In this document: one piece after another, positions 37,286 to 49,570 of the stretch
Numbering within the stretch: position 1 is the first letter of the stretch
Layout: the number at the start of each line of letters is the position of its first letter
From: Opisthorchis felineus
Taxonomy: Eukaryota > Platyhelminthes > Trematoda > Opisthorchiida > Opisthorchiidae
Direction: 5' to 3'
DNA: 64,000 bases
Assembly (NCBI GenBank): GCA_004794785.1
Contig: SJOL01005810.1
Span: forward strand, 30,128 to 94,127
The notes under the pieces: generated by a model
Seen by the model: the letters and a program-made list of their open reading frames with translations, nothing else
Told to the model about the DNA's origin: nothing
The model's database searches: none
Made by a program: the position numbers and the translations under genes

Positions 37286-40200
37286 GTAAGTGAGAGAGAA
37301 AGAGTAGCTCTAGCAGGCATTCTTGCTGAGTTAAACGACAAAGTATATGCGAAAGTCAGTTAGCGCGTTGGTGTTTTTGTTTTCGTCTTTTAAAGCAATG
37401 CCGTTTTCAACGCTGTAATTCACTCCAACAAAAAGCTTCCCTGGTGAATGTTTGGTACACTGGTTGTTGAGGGAAAGAGCCTTAAAAACCCGCCCTGTCA
37501 TGATAATTCACCATTAGTCAGCTAAAAAAAATTGGGGTATTATGTTTAACAGTACGTGATAACTACGTAACATTCCACTAAGCAATATTTCATCCTGCAT
37601 GTCTCGTTCGTCTCTTCTGTCTTCGTCTTTGTCGTCGTGGTCCTCCTCCTCCTTTTTGGCAACCAGCAACAGTGTTGTGATCACAGTCTCCCACTTCACT
37701 CAGTCGCAAAACCCGTGTCTTTTCTCAGAGAACTGAAATCATCTAGAGACAACCACTATCTGTTTGTATACCCTACGGATTCCCGCAGCTGTTAGGCCAT
37801 GAATGCAATTTTCGACAAAAAGTAATGTGTGAACTTCCATTTGCAGTTCACTATTCAGGTCACTATGCACGGATCAGTTCACTATGCTTACAAAAAGTAA
37901 TGCGTTTTGGTTTTGACCTACTTTCGGTGAAGTTTTGGATAGATAGTCGTGGTTGAAAGGTGGTACTCTAGAGCCGGTTGAGTTACTGCTGCAAGTAAGA
38001 GATACGAGGCCACTTAGATAGTTATCGTCAGCTTTTAATAATAGGAGATACTTCCCCCTGAATCTTACTGTCTGTTCACTGGACACCTGTCATATTCATA
38101 AGTCACTGTGCAAAACTTTGTAAAAACAGTTCATTTACAACACTCTGAATTGAGAGGACGAAGAAACCCAATTTTTCACCTTTGGATGTCAATTATATGC
38201 CACCTCTCTGGTTGCGACTGTTTTCGCACGACGAATGGGCGTCATGTCCCCTTAAAAAGTGCATTCTAAAGACGAGTGCAATTTCTAACTTTGGAAAAAA
38301 TAAGACATGCGGGTATATAGCAATCCTTTCAAGTGCAGTACTTCGCTCAATGAACCATCCTCAAACAGAAAGCCTAGCCACTATGAGCAAGACCATCACT
38401 TAGACCCGTGAGATTGTTACCGAAACTGAGAACGTTTAAGAAACCATCAATAAACTCCGAGAAAGACAACGGCAGTAATCCTTTTGACACCAAATCCTCT
38501 GTCAACAAAGATGCAACGTTCGTGTATTAGGACTTCATGTGCCCCAACTCTAAGTGTGGCAAGATTAAACGTTTACCGGGGTTATAACGGGATTTTAACG
38601 TGATATTTACTCGAATAGCACAAGCCTTCACAGTTTTTCCTGTTTCAAAGGGTCAAAATTGGTGAGACTGGCTTGCCAGTGCACTTAGAGCTTTGCTCAG
38701 TGGTTTATTTCCGCTAAGGAGAAAATGAATGCGCGAAACAAGACAACTTTGGTGTGTTTCTGTTGATATATTACGGCTTTTCAAACTGAAGCGAACATGT
38801 GAAAGTACCGAGCACAATTGATTTCTTTTTTAGGGTGTGCTATTCTAAGTGTGAAATTTTCCCAATGACAGAACTGTCTCTGAAACGGAGCAAAAACTCA
38901 AATGATATTAAACTGATGATTGCAGAATTTTTTCCGAAGTGTGCGGATCAATGGATGACGCTCTCTGATACCGCTGAAAACCTTTCGTCCAATTTTAAGG
39001 CTTCAAATAGGGTGCCTTCTCGCATTCCACATCAGACCACTTCCAGATAAAATTCCGGTGCACTAAAGAGACCGAAACCGCGGTCTTCGTCATTCAAGAT
39101 TCACATTGTGACGCCTTGACTACAAACCACCTGCGGAAGGCGCCACACAACCACTTGCCCATGATAAGCCCTGCTGAAATGAATACTGTAGTCATGGGGA
39201 CCAAGAGGCTCCAGTCGAGCTTGCATAGTAGCACAATTATCACCGTCAAACCGGACAACCCCAAAGGATCGACCAAAGATCGTCTGTTGTATGAGTGATT
39301 TACTCACGTGGGGTTTCTATTGTAGTGCTCTTCAAATGGCCAGCTCAGGCCACTCTTTTCTCAGTGGTGGTTATAACCAAAATAGCCTTCTCAAGAGGGT
39401 GCCGATCATCATATTGGACTACCAGCTATTACCGCGGGGATAATTTAGCTTCAGTTACAAAACCACTATAATAACCTTTGGAATGTGATGCGTACCCTCA
39501 AATTGAATTGCTCCCTGAGGTCATAGCACGGTGTTCAGAATGATTTCACACCAGTGTCGACCACTTCCAAACAGGTGGTACAATCAGGGAGTATTAGTAA
39601 AGCCCAAATGATATGCTTATCCTTCTCTGAAACGGCCGGCCTCCTATCACTCTACCTCCCAGAAGTGATTAAAGTTTCTTATGCCTTCAGCTGGCCTCAC
39701 ACAAAGGACAAACTGTGCAAACTGAATCGACGTCAGTTATCCGAGTCAGTTCACAAACCACAACCTATTTTTGCGGTTTTCGGCGCTTAACTTAGCAAAA
39801 TTAGCAGACTCGCCTTTTGAAAGTCGTATCATTCAGAAACTCGTTATTTTGGGTGCTTGTGATTCCGCTTTATCCTGAGCTTATGGTGCCATTTTTGTCA
39901 AAGTTATCCAGTGGACCACAGTGCAAATCAAGGTTTCGGCAGCCAGGTCAGTAAACTAGTGAAACCTGACCCTTGGAGCTCCATGATGAGGCTGATTGGG
40001 CATTCCGAACACCTACTTTGACTCGCTTGTCATTAAAGTTCCACCCGAAAATGTCAGCTGCTTTCGTCCCCCTACGACCATCAACGTTCCCACTTCCAGA
40101 TACGGTGCCCTCCCTACAAGGACGATTCTTTTGGGCATAAAATCGCATATTTTTTCGGGGGTTGTGTTCAGTAATCACACTGTCAGTGACAACGATGTTT

Positions 40201-41737
40201 ATAATGGTAAGCTAAGTGAACGGGATCGTGTGCTTTGCATCCGTAAACAGCCTTATTTGGTTTATATACTTGCAGGTACGCTTATAATCATGCGAACTCA
40301 TCCGTCTGTGTAGAAGACCCGCTGTTAGTCAACTTGTTCGAAAGTGGTTGTTCTGCTGTTACACCAACATTGTGGGTGGCTTAGGTGAAGTTATTAGTTG
40401 TTTTTCAGGCGAACAACACTGCCATTTTCGCCAAGCTTGGTAATCCTATGTAGTCTTCATCAACCGTGGTTAAATAAGTTTGGTTTTTAAACAGCTGTCG
40501 TTTCAGGCATCACTGTGGCTGTCCTCCATCAAACGGGGCTATCCTACATGAAGGAGCATTTCAACTTCCCAGATGATCCGTAAGGGAATTTCCCATAACT
40601 GCTCAGGCTTTTAGGTTCATGACACCAAACGGTAGTGAAGTTTAAATATCAAAATGGAAAGTGTCTTGCAAGTGGGTTTGAAGAGACATCTTCATAAAAA
40701 TTCTATCACGGAAGGTTCAGAAGAGTGGCTGAAACCAAGCTATCCAAAATGTTCACAAAGAATGCATCCCCGATGACGCTTACATTTTCGTACTTCCGAA
40801 CATTTTTGAGTTGAAGACTGCGATATGGTGATACCAAAAGATTAATGTAGTTGGTAAATGTTTTGCAAGGAATGCCCCACTTTATGGGTGTTTATTGGGC
40901 TATGCATGTACACATTATATCCGGTGTCACCTTCGTCGCTGTGTAGCCAAGCAAGTTATTTAGTCTCATTTTTGTCTGATCGCATACACATTGTTACATC
41001 AACTTTTGTCACATTCCTCAGCCATCTAGTGACGTCTAGGGCATTCAAACACCCATCCGTGCTGCCCAAAGTTTGGCGTCATCAACCGCGGGCACAAGCC
41101 AGTGTTGGGCAGTGGGACATGGCATGAATCACTGTTTACGGCTTATGATCCACACCCAAACACGGTGGCCGACCACCAGGTCTTAACAACAGAAAATTCC
41201 AAAAATCTTATTCACATTCAGTCTTTACCCAATCTGTCATGTCGAATCTAAGTATTAAATGTTTCATAACACTATGATATGACATTATTATTATTATTGA
41301 CATTATTGACATTCTGTGCCAGACGGTCAAGGAGCACTACATAGATCCCTCATCCTTGATGGGACTTATCAGCAGTGCAAATCGCACGAAACTCAAAAGA
41401 GGAAGGATAACAGGCGCTGGTTCCTGCTTAGGGGCGAGTTATTCACACCACTGATCAGCCGCTTGTGACAGAACATTTAAGTGTTCAGCTATCAGCCAAG
41501 AAGTTACGGGTATGGAATTTCTTTGAGTTTCATGGGACGAACGTTACCCCTTATTCCCAATAACGATGAGACGGTTTTACAGTGCTTCTCGGCTTTTTGG
41601 CCAAGATTGACCTCAAGTGCAGGACGAAGTCGCGATTGGAAAAAGGTAGTATTTAATGAAGTGAATCTACAACTGAAGTGTTTTGTGCAAAGCAGAAAGC
41701 ATGGTTTACATTTTTTCTATTTTCATCACCTCTTCAG
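37286..41737. other. Intron of the SUEL-lectin receptor
   Basis: About 4.45 kb. It contains a possible orphan exon at 38834 and a SINE composite at 41319-41460. No other coding signal was recognised. Confidence 0.5.
41319..41460. repeat. SINE-like repeat, copy 5, with inverted end
   Basis: The left part (CTGTGCCAGACGGTCAAGGA to GCAAATCGCACGAAACTC) is the SINE body in minus orientation. The right part (GGGCGAGTTATTCACACCAC, TGATCAGC) is the SINE head in plus orientation. The two halves of a family unit therefore point against each other. Confidence 0.5.
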
Positions 41738-41914
41738 CCTACTCTCAAACTGAACTGATTTGCGCAGATTCCTACGTTGAAATCACTTGCGCTGCTCTTG
41801 GGACATCCTTCAAGTTGCTGATTCTCGAAGCCAAGTCCTTGCAAAATATGTCAGTGGAACCGCAGGTTTCCCACTTGATCAGTAAAAACCAGTGTACCAG
41901 CACGGATTTTTCAG
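41738..41914 (+). CDS. SUEL-lectin receptor exon: lectin domain 3, N-terminal half
   Basis: Acceptor CATCACCTCTTCAG and donor TTTTTCAG|GTGAGT bound an exon of 177 bases, phase 1 at both ends. The peptide reads TELICADSYVEITCAALG, then SFKLLILEAKSLQ, then NQCTSTDFS. It has the first-half pattern of SUEL lectins: LxCxxxxxxxxxC, a hydrophobic IxIxxA-like strand, and a later Cys. The conserved YGR is not kept, so glycan binding may differ. It follows lectin 2 directly (phase 1) and joins in phase to the exon at 50958. Confidence 0.8.
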
Positions 41915-44900
41915 GTGAGTGGGCAGCTTTAGATGTGTTCGTAGATCTTTGCAACTGAAACTTTGAAATCGATATGCGTACTTTTTTTATGAAGTAGGTT
42001 ATGTTGATAGGATATCATTTTTTCCACATCTGCTTTCATACATTCCAAGCGCTAGATGCTCGTATGAGCAGTTCATCTCTAAATGAGCAATGAATTTGAC
42101 CTTGACTATCTGAAGGTTTATTCCGGCACTCCCAGGTGGTTTTCCCTCAAAACTAAGAAGGGATTAGGCCAGTTTAGCTTTTGGTTCGCTTCACAGTGTT
42201 TCGAGTTTCCCTCGTCTCGAATAATATGATCGGATTCGGCTGTACACTCTAAAAGTACACTCCAAAAGTGAACACGATCAAAATGACAAAGAAGGCTTAA
42301 TGACAAATGCAAGACTGAAACCAAGGAAAATTTGTCTATTTAATAGCAAGATGAAGTGGCTATTTGAAAGGCATAAAAGAGGTAGCGGCCTTCGCACCGA
42401 CACACAAGCGCTTTGCCGAGTAACAGATTTTGGTGAACATTTTGGATTCAATTTCTGAACCGCCTCATGCAGTTTGCGATCAAGGACGAAGGCATTTCAG
42501 TTGGTTTATATTTGCAAGCTGTTGGTCTACAAAAAGGGTGCTCTACTGACTATGGTAAACACTCTTCCTCCTCGAAGTTAGCTAAATTCCCATCTGTTTG
42601 CGTCTGTTTGCCTATATTTTCGTCACTTCTGGTTCAGGTGATGGAGTGGGTCAGCTGGCTATGAAGCTGTTTGTGATAATGTGAGGCCGCAGGTCCGCAC
42701 AAATGAAAAAATAGATACCACACTCCAGATCATCGTGAAAAATTTTATAGGAAGTTGTTACCTGGAACAGTTCTCACGGAAAATTTTGATCAAAATCCGG
42801 TAGTATAAGAAAAGGTCCCATATTCATTCAGCTGGAATTTAAAAGCGACGGGGCCGTGGACTTCCAACCTGTCAAAGAGAAATTTTAAATCCAGTACAAC
42901 CGAGGATACCCTTCAGCAGTTGCTGGTCGTCAAATTCGAATCTCCCGGATTTGGTCCATGATTGCTTAATGTTTGTATACTACTCTGTTTGCCAGTGTCC
43001 TGCAAACTGTGTTGAACAACGGGGCTATTATCTCAGAGAATCGCAGAGTGTTCACTGTTTACCGAAATACTGGAGCAGCCAAACACGTGACAGGGGCTGC
43101 TACCAGTCACTTGACTGACACAAACCACCAGATCACCAGCATAATGCAGCAAAGTATTGAGCGTAGTTGTAGGTGGTTGCAGGATTTGTAGAATTCAATC
43201 CACATCAATTGCTTTCGGGCGGTCGTCCTCCTGCCCTGGTGCGATTACTCTGGTGAGCCTAAACCAAAGGAGGAAGCACTGAACTCGAGTTTTGCTCTTA
43301 TTAGAGCTCCTCATTAGTGTGTATTCTTGGCCATGCCGGGGTTTGTACTCCGGATATCTAACACGCAAGGTGAGCTTGTTACCACTACTCCACCAGCGCA
43401 CGAAGGATGCACCTAAATTATCACGCCTATGTGTTCGGCGTAGTCCACTGAGTAACAGAAAGTTCTTTCGCCAGCAAACTCTTAAAATATACGAAGCAAC
43501 TGCTATTCAGATAGGTGGTCTCTTTCTTTGCAAGCTAACGAGATACGTGAAAGTTGTGACATTGTCTTAAGCTACCAATCATGCTTTCCGCCATTTAGTG
43601 AATAGTATCACTGGTTTGATACCAATAACACTGCAACCTGGCTTTCTAATTCATCGTTTTACTTGCCTGATGAAATGCGATTGAAAACAGTCTTCGGCTA
43701 ACTTGAGCTTCCTTCTTAAAATAGGAATACTCCGTTAACTGTATGCTTATGCTTTTTTGTCTTCAGTTTTGGCGTACAACTCGATAATCCCATATGTGCA
43801 CTTCTTGCCCATCAAAATGAGGTGCTGAAATCCGTATCATTAGGTACTGCGCACCGTGTAAGTACCTCTATCTTCGTCAGACAAGGTAAACACAAAGTGA
43901 CTTGGTCGTTTTGATAGTGTGGGGACGAAAAGTCGCAGACCCTGCTTTTTCCAAGCCGCCCTGTGAACTCTGTCGTCTAAACAGCCGAAGAGAATAATAC
44001 TGTTCGTCACTGGGAGCTCAAATTGTGCAACTTATTTTACCAACCCTGACAGAATCTTGACTTTCAGTAGTACGTAAAACCAAGCAGAAATTTTGAATCT
44101 ATTTTTGGAGGTCATTTGAAGGAACTGGGAGTTCTAGTACAAGAGGGTATTTGAGCGTTTTGTTGACAAATTTATTCAATCATGACAGACTAGAAAATTT
44201 GGCCTTTCGCAAGCTCCAAGAATTTGTATCACCATTTTCCTCAATAAAGAGCATCTTTGTCCTACAACCAATGCTCCGAAAATTTTCCCGCACTCGACAA
44301 TATCGGAAATAAAGTATGTTCTTATTATAGATATATGGTGTCAAAAATCAGCGAAGATAATCTTTGGTATATATTCATCAAGACCTACTTGAGAATTTCC
44401 CGAAGTCTATCAAGATGCATTTCTCTCACCTTATTTCTCTAGTTAAGAAATACTTAAACTCTAGTGAAGCAAAGGCGAATTACGAGAAGCATTGTCTTTT
44501 CGATAAACAACGCTTCCAAAGGTCAGGCAATAATTTACTGGGAAAGAACCAAGAGGTAAATTCTTTGTCATCAGTGGGCGCGCATGCATTTTCAATGCTC
44601 GTAAATTTCCCTATGTAGACATATAATAAAACGTCCGTCAGGCTGCTGTTAGCCCATGCTAGGACGGTTATGTGAACAACAAGTCGCAGTCAGTGTCCCA
44701 TCCGCCTCTCTTGTGTATGTCACCAGTTGCTGACTGAACCGTTCAAATTTGTTTTTGTAAACAAAGTGAGGGTATAAACACAAATTAGTCATACTGACCT
44801 ATTCCTCAAGAGGGGTGTCGGCATCGAGCCCTAATAAACATGGCTGACATTGTTCTTGGCCTACCGAATCCTCCATGGGCACGGAGAATGTGTACCTTGT

Positions 44901-46649
44901 TGTCATGTGACAGTATCGTTAAAATGTTCTGGAAGTTGTGCCACTTGTAACCCAGACTCAATCATTATATACCTGCACTCACAACAGGCAGAGATAAACT
45001 ACATGTCGGAACAGAGTTGCGTTGCTATTAAAATTGTCTTCCGAATAACTATCGTTACTGATTTTTACTCGGCATACTTCAGTGGGCATGAAGCTCTGGA
45101 AGTCGTCTTCATCCACTCTACGTTATATACAGTCATTACATAGTCATCCATCATCTCGCATGCTCTACTACACACACTCAGCCGGGCAGCTGAAGATAAA
45201 AAATCTTCGATGAGCGAAGATTGAAACAACGTAACCTGCATTGTCTTGCTCTGTTTTATTATCGATATGCTGATTTGGATTTTTAATGTGGTTTCACACT
45301 TTGTTTGGGTGACCCACAATTCCATAATATTTGATTTAGAACGTGTACTTTTTGAGGCAGTCAACAAATGCCAACAAAGATCACTCAATTTCTTTAAGAA
45401 TTGTGAATCACTTTTCGGAATAGGGTTTGGTAGAAAAATCGATGGGTAGATGGTGATTGGTATTACCCTCACTAAACTTAGTTTGCTGAGGCGGGTCAAT
45501 GTGTGAGCCATATGCATAATAGCTGGTTCATCTTTCCGCGCTAGATTACTATGTGCGTGAGCATGACTGTGCACTTTAAAACATGTGGGCTGCTATGAGG
45601 AATTATAGTGGAGCCCTGAAATAATACGTTTCGAACATGATGAAATTTTTCTTTGCCATTCACAAACACGCGATAATTTGCCGAACTTGACAATAAGACC
45701 TGTGAGGGTAACAATTTACACAAACTGAAACCCCCAGGTGTTGTGATTAGCAACCATAAAGGAGTTATTTTCGTAAGGAAATTTGCCTTTGGTCCATTAG
45801 CTTGTTTCTTTTTATATATGAAAGTAGTGTCTTCCGTAGAAGAACACTGTTTCGTTGGAAGTGCTATTAAGGACGGCATTTCATTTCGTTTCATTCCTGG
45901 TGTATCACTGTAATATCATTGCAAGCTTATCTTCCATACCAATACATCTTGTACGTTCGGTTATATTGGTCAGCACAAAAACGGCCCCCCCCCTCAAACA
46001 AACAAAAATCTCTCCTTGGATAATCCTTGGTTTAGGGCGTGATAGATTAGTCTGCACCATTAAAATTTATCTCATGTCAAGACAAGACACGTGCCGAGAC
46101 ACCGTGTTTTTTGCTGCACCGAGACAAAAACCGATTCCAGATAATTCGTTCAGGATAGCTATTGGGCTATTTGCATCTTTCAGGTCGACAACCACATTTT
46201 CAAGCAAAATTGTAGGGGCTACTCTCAGTTTACATTCAGATGCATTGCTCACCCTCGTGTTGCACAAATTTACTTTTCATTTCTCCTGTCTAATGACTTG
46301 TAACAGTTTGGTCCGTGTTGGTCAATAAGCAACTCCGCACTCGAAGGCGCGCTCCCTTCAGCTAGTAACAACGAGCACTTTTCTCCCTTGTGAAAGCGGG
46401 TCAATAAAGTATTGTTAGAAAGGATCGAGGGATAACGACTTGTGGCAAGAATATTTGAAGTTCTTAAGAAAAATGATTGGGGAAAATATATCTACACATT
46501 CGATCAGCCATAAAATGGACACATTAAGTCGGAAGTGAACATTATCAGTAGGACAAAACCAGCATACTATGAAGTGGGCGCTTTGCTGTAAAATGACAGC
46601 ATGCTTTCCACAGTTCGGCTATATGCCACCCCTCGTACGAGTTCCGGCT

Positions 46650-46993
46650 TCATCTAAGAAGCTTGGAGGATCTCACCACACTCCAACTGATTGTAACCAC
46701 ATTCGTTTTCCGATGCCATGATGTGGCTTTTCCCCCGCAAAACTTTCACCTGGAGGAATTTGGAATGAGTGACTGCTTTCGGTAGACGGTACCTGAAAAC
46801 TTCTAGCGCATTGTCTTAATCTTATAAACTTTATTCGCTGTACTAGTGACTTCGGCTCGTTAACAAACATTCGCTTATGCAACATTCCATTGTCGACATG
46901 CTGAAGCCAGCCAACTCTTTTTATACTACGAAGACCTCGGTGATCAAATGTTTCAGGACAAATTATTGATGGGTTATCAATCATAGCGGGCAC
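46650..46993 (-). pseudogene. C-terminal fragment of an endonuclease/RT element
   Basis: The minus frame reads CPETFDHRGLRSIKRVGWLQ, then HVDNGMLHKRMFV, then RIKFIRLR. This matches VFDHRCLR...VWWEHRISNAEVR...LHKLRCL in the retrotransposon copy at 1575-2046, followed by a degraded tail. A 5'-truncated minus-strand copy of the same family is the simplest reading. Confidence 0.65.
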
Positions 46994-47107
46994 ACCTCTT
47001 GTTTCGTGCCCTAGGGTAAAGTCCTACTGGGGATACAGTTCATTGGGGAAAGTGAAGCTAATGCCGTAAAACATCAGCTACGTGACCCTGGGAATACTCG
47101 AACACGT

Positions 47108-47118
47108 GGGGGGGGGGG
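47108..47118. repeat. Poly-G tract
   Basis: Eleven G in a row; a simple repeat. Confidence 0.9.
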
Positions 47119-48417
47119 AAAGCCGCATGCGAAGTGATTTCTACTTTAAAAATGATTTCTGGACGACCGTGCAAGGTGCGGAGGCTTCCCGCAGTTCATT
47201 GGCAGCGATTGTAGACTGAGGCATTTCTTATGCGTGGTAAGAGTGGAGTTTCCGATGGTGGTAGATTGTACGTCATCATCATCATCATAGACAGCATGAC
47301 ATCAGTAGATTTTACGACGAGATCAAAACAAGCGAGAGACCACAAAACCCCTCATAAACCGGTTCAGACCACACGGTAACTGTAATGGCTTTCTTTGAAG
47401 TAAAAACCAGTACTCATTTTCAAAGTGTGATGCGATTTGTATGAGTTGTATCATATCTATAGCAGGAAACAAACGCAATCAAAAACCACTGAAAATTCGG
47501 ATGAAAAAAATGACTTCTGAAAGCTACCATAATCTTGAAAATTTGTTTTCGACTCGGTGCACTGATGCTGTGTCTGTATGTTGGGCATAAAGTTAGTCCT
47601 TTTCCCAGGATAGGTCAGAAACCTCTTTCTGCTCTCTTTGAGGGGATTAGTACAGCTCGTTCACTCGCTCCAAATTAATCACGTAAAATGCAAGCTTGAA
47701 ACTCCCCTCGGGAATGAGAACAAACAAGTATGGGGCAGAGCATGAAGCAAGCCGATGGTGATTATTAGCAACAACGAACCGTGGTATGAATGCTGTCTCG
47801 GAAGCAGTCAGACGGGAGCTAGTGTGTTTCGTGTGGTCTGTTCTGTTATGTCGTCACATCAACCGTGTCAGTTTTGTTCCCAGATCGAAACGGTGGAATG
47901 TCATTTTACACCAAAGTTGGTGCAGGAATTCCTACAAACGATTTAATAACTCAGAGCTAAAAACTTCGTCGTATACCGTTGCCAAATACATCGACTGTCT
48001 ATAGTTAGTCTACCTTGGTGGCAAATTATTACTGTATGGAAAAGCCTCGTTGTTAATTGTTTCTCCTTACCATACGTCCTACCGTCGTTATCATCAACGA
48101 TCAACATTTTGCTTAACGCCATTCTTCTACCGAATGTTCCTTTGGGGAGGTGGGTGAATCACCGGATGGCTTCTTCAGCTTCATACATGAAACATTCACC
48201 CAGACTGCCCCCAGTTCGATCTATCCCTGTCAAATGGAGACTGAATTAACTGGAGTAAAACATTGTTAGACATCTCCACCATAGGAGGCAGGCGCCGCTC
48301 TCCTAGTCGTGCAAACCTGACATATGTCTGGGCTGTGGGTCATTTGTGGATGCGAAAATCAAAGAGGGTTCGGCAACGGAAAAACGAATATGGCTAGGCG
48401 TTAATTTCACTCAACCA

Positions 48418-48455
48418 CCCCCCCCCCCCCCCCCCCCCCACACACACATACACAC
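48418..48455. repeat. Poly-C tract followed by (CA)n
   Basis: About 22 C in a row (48418-48439), then ACACACACATACACAC. The length is likely to be uncertain in the assembly. Confidence 0.95.
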
Positions 48456-49159
48456 TGAATTTTCCGCTGTAATTAGGACGCATACCAACTAAACAGGCCA
48501 AAGTGAGACAAAAATAACATACAAGACCTTCCTACCCAGGACGTCCTTCTGATGACCTTCAACGCGATAAATCACTCACGAACAAACTTGCGGGTGACTG
48601 TTCAATATCGTGAACATTTTTACCTGCCGAACAGCGCATCCTGATCGGAAAGTACAAGTTACAATTATGTAAGCTTCATGAGCTTGTTTTTTAGTCAGAA
48701 TCCCACAGACCATTGATTCACGATTTGTCTAGGCTATACAAACCTGATGTACCCGTTTGTGTCATCTTGACTTTGCATGGGTCACAACATCACTAACTTA
48801 CGGTTGAATGATCCGCTCAAACGGATTGAACTGGCTCTCGCAAGCCGAATGTTTCAGTTTGATGATACAATGAACATGGAAGATATTTCTCAAACCAGTT
48901 TTCTAACCTCACTCATAAATATTTCCTCCTAGGAAAAGGCTCACCTTTGTCTGTCCATATTTCGGTACTCTATATCCCCCTGAATATGAATTATCTATCT
49001 GTGAGGAAAGTGAAACTTTCGTTCTGCCTGCTTGTCCACGACAATACAAATAGTTCCTCCTGGGTAGCTAACAATAAATATGAAAGTAGTGTAGAGCGTG
49101 AGGGGAGTGGGGTGCTACACTAAAACTTAAAGGAATTGACGGATGACACTGGCATCCCA

Positions 49160-49570
49160 TCGTTTAAGTTTCACTGAAAAATCATCGTGCTTAGGCCGTC
49201 CGTCGAAGCTTCACGGCTGACAGAGTATGAGGACGCTGGTGTCCTGCAAGTCCAATTTCGATCATATGGATTCGTCCGCACGTTGAGTAACTTCATAAGT
49301 TTCCCGGTGCTGTGTAAAATGGAGCGTCTGCTTTTGAATGCCGAGGACCACAGTGAGTCAAAATTACGTGTACAGACTTCCTCCAATTGTCTCTGTTCAG
49401 AGACCTGGTTTTCACATTGCCTTAAACAAGAATGTTTGTTCCCTAAACTCGCCAAAGGCCTCTCATCTTCCTCGGCCTCGCAGACCATTCTTCAGCTGCC
49501 CATGCAGCAGTCACTCGGATATTATGCGTTTCACATGCCCTAACCAAAGCAGCCGGTTGTGACCTAAGAA
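49160..49570 (-). pseudogene. C-terminal end of the second-clade RT, with zinc-finger remnant
   Basis: Minus-strand pieces in changing frames: LLWLGHVKRI (about 49550), LLHGQLKNGLRGRGR, DNWRKSVHVILTHCG, SKADAPFY and IGLAGHQRPHTL (about 49215-49260). This is the order at the end of RT elements that close in a C2H2-type finger (xRIGLxGHxRxH). It would follow the part seen at 14195-14514, so the two may be the same family in different copies. Many stops are present. Confidence 0.6.

Noticed and set aside
42991..43170. Possible exon CPANCVEQRG... resembling an LCCL start
   Set aside because: The frame that gives CPANC meets a stop after about 40 codons, and no later LCCL motif follows; phases do not fit the gene.
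45065..45574. 169-codon minus frame
   Set aside because: Length is notable, but composition and lack of any motif or splice signals gave no support as a gene.
49187..49543. 118-codon plus frame
   Set aside because: It is the complement of a degraded RT C-terminus on the minus strand.
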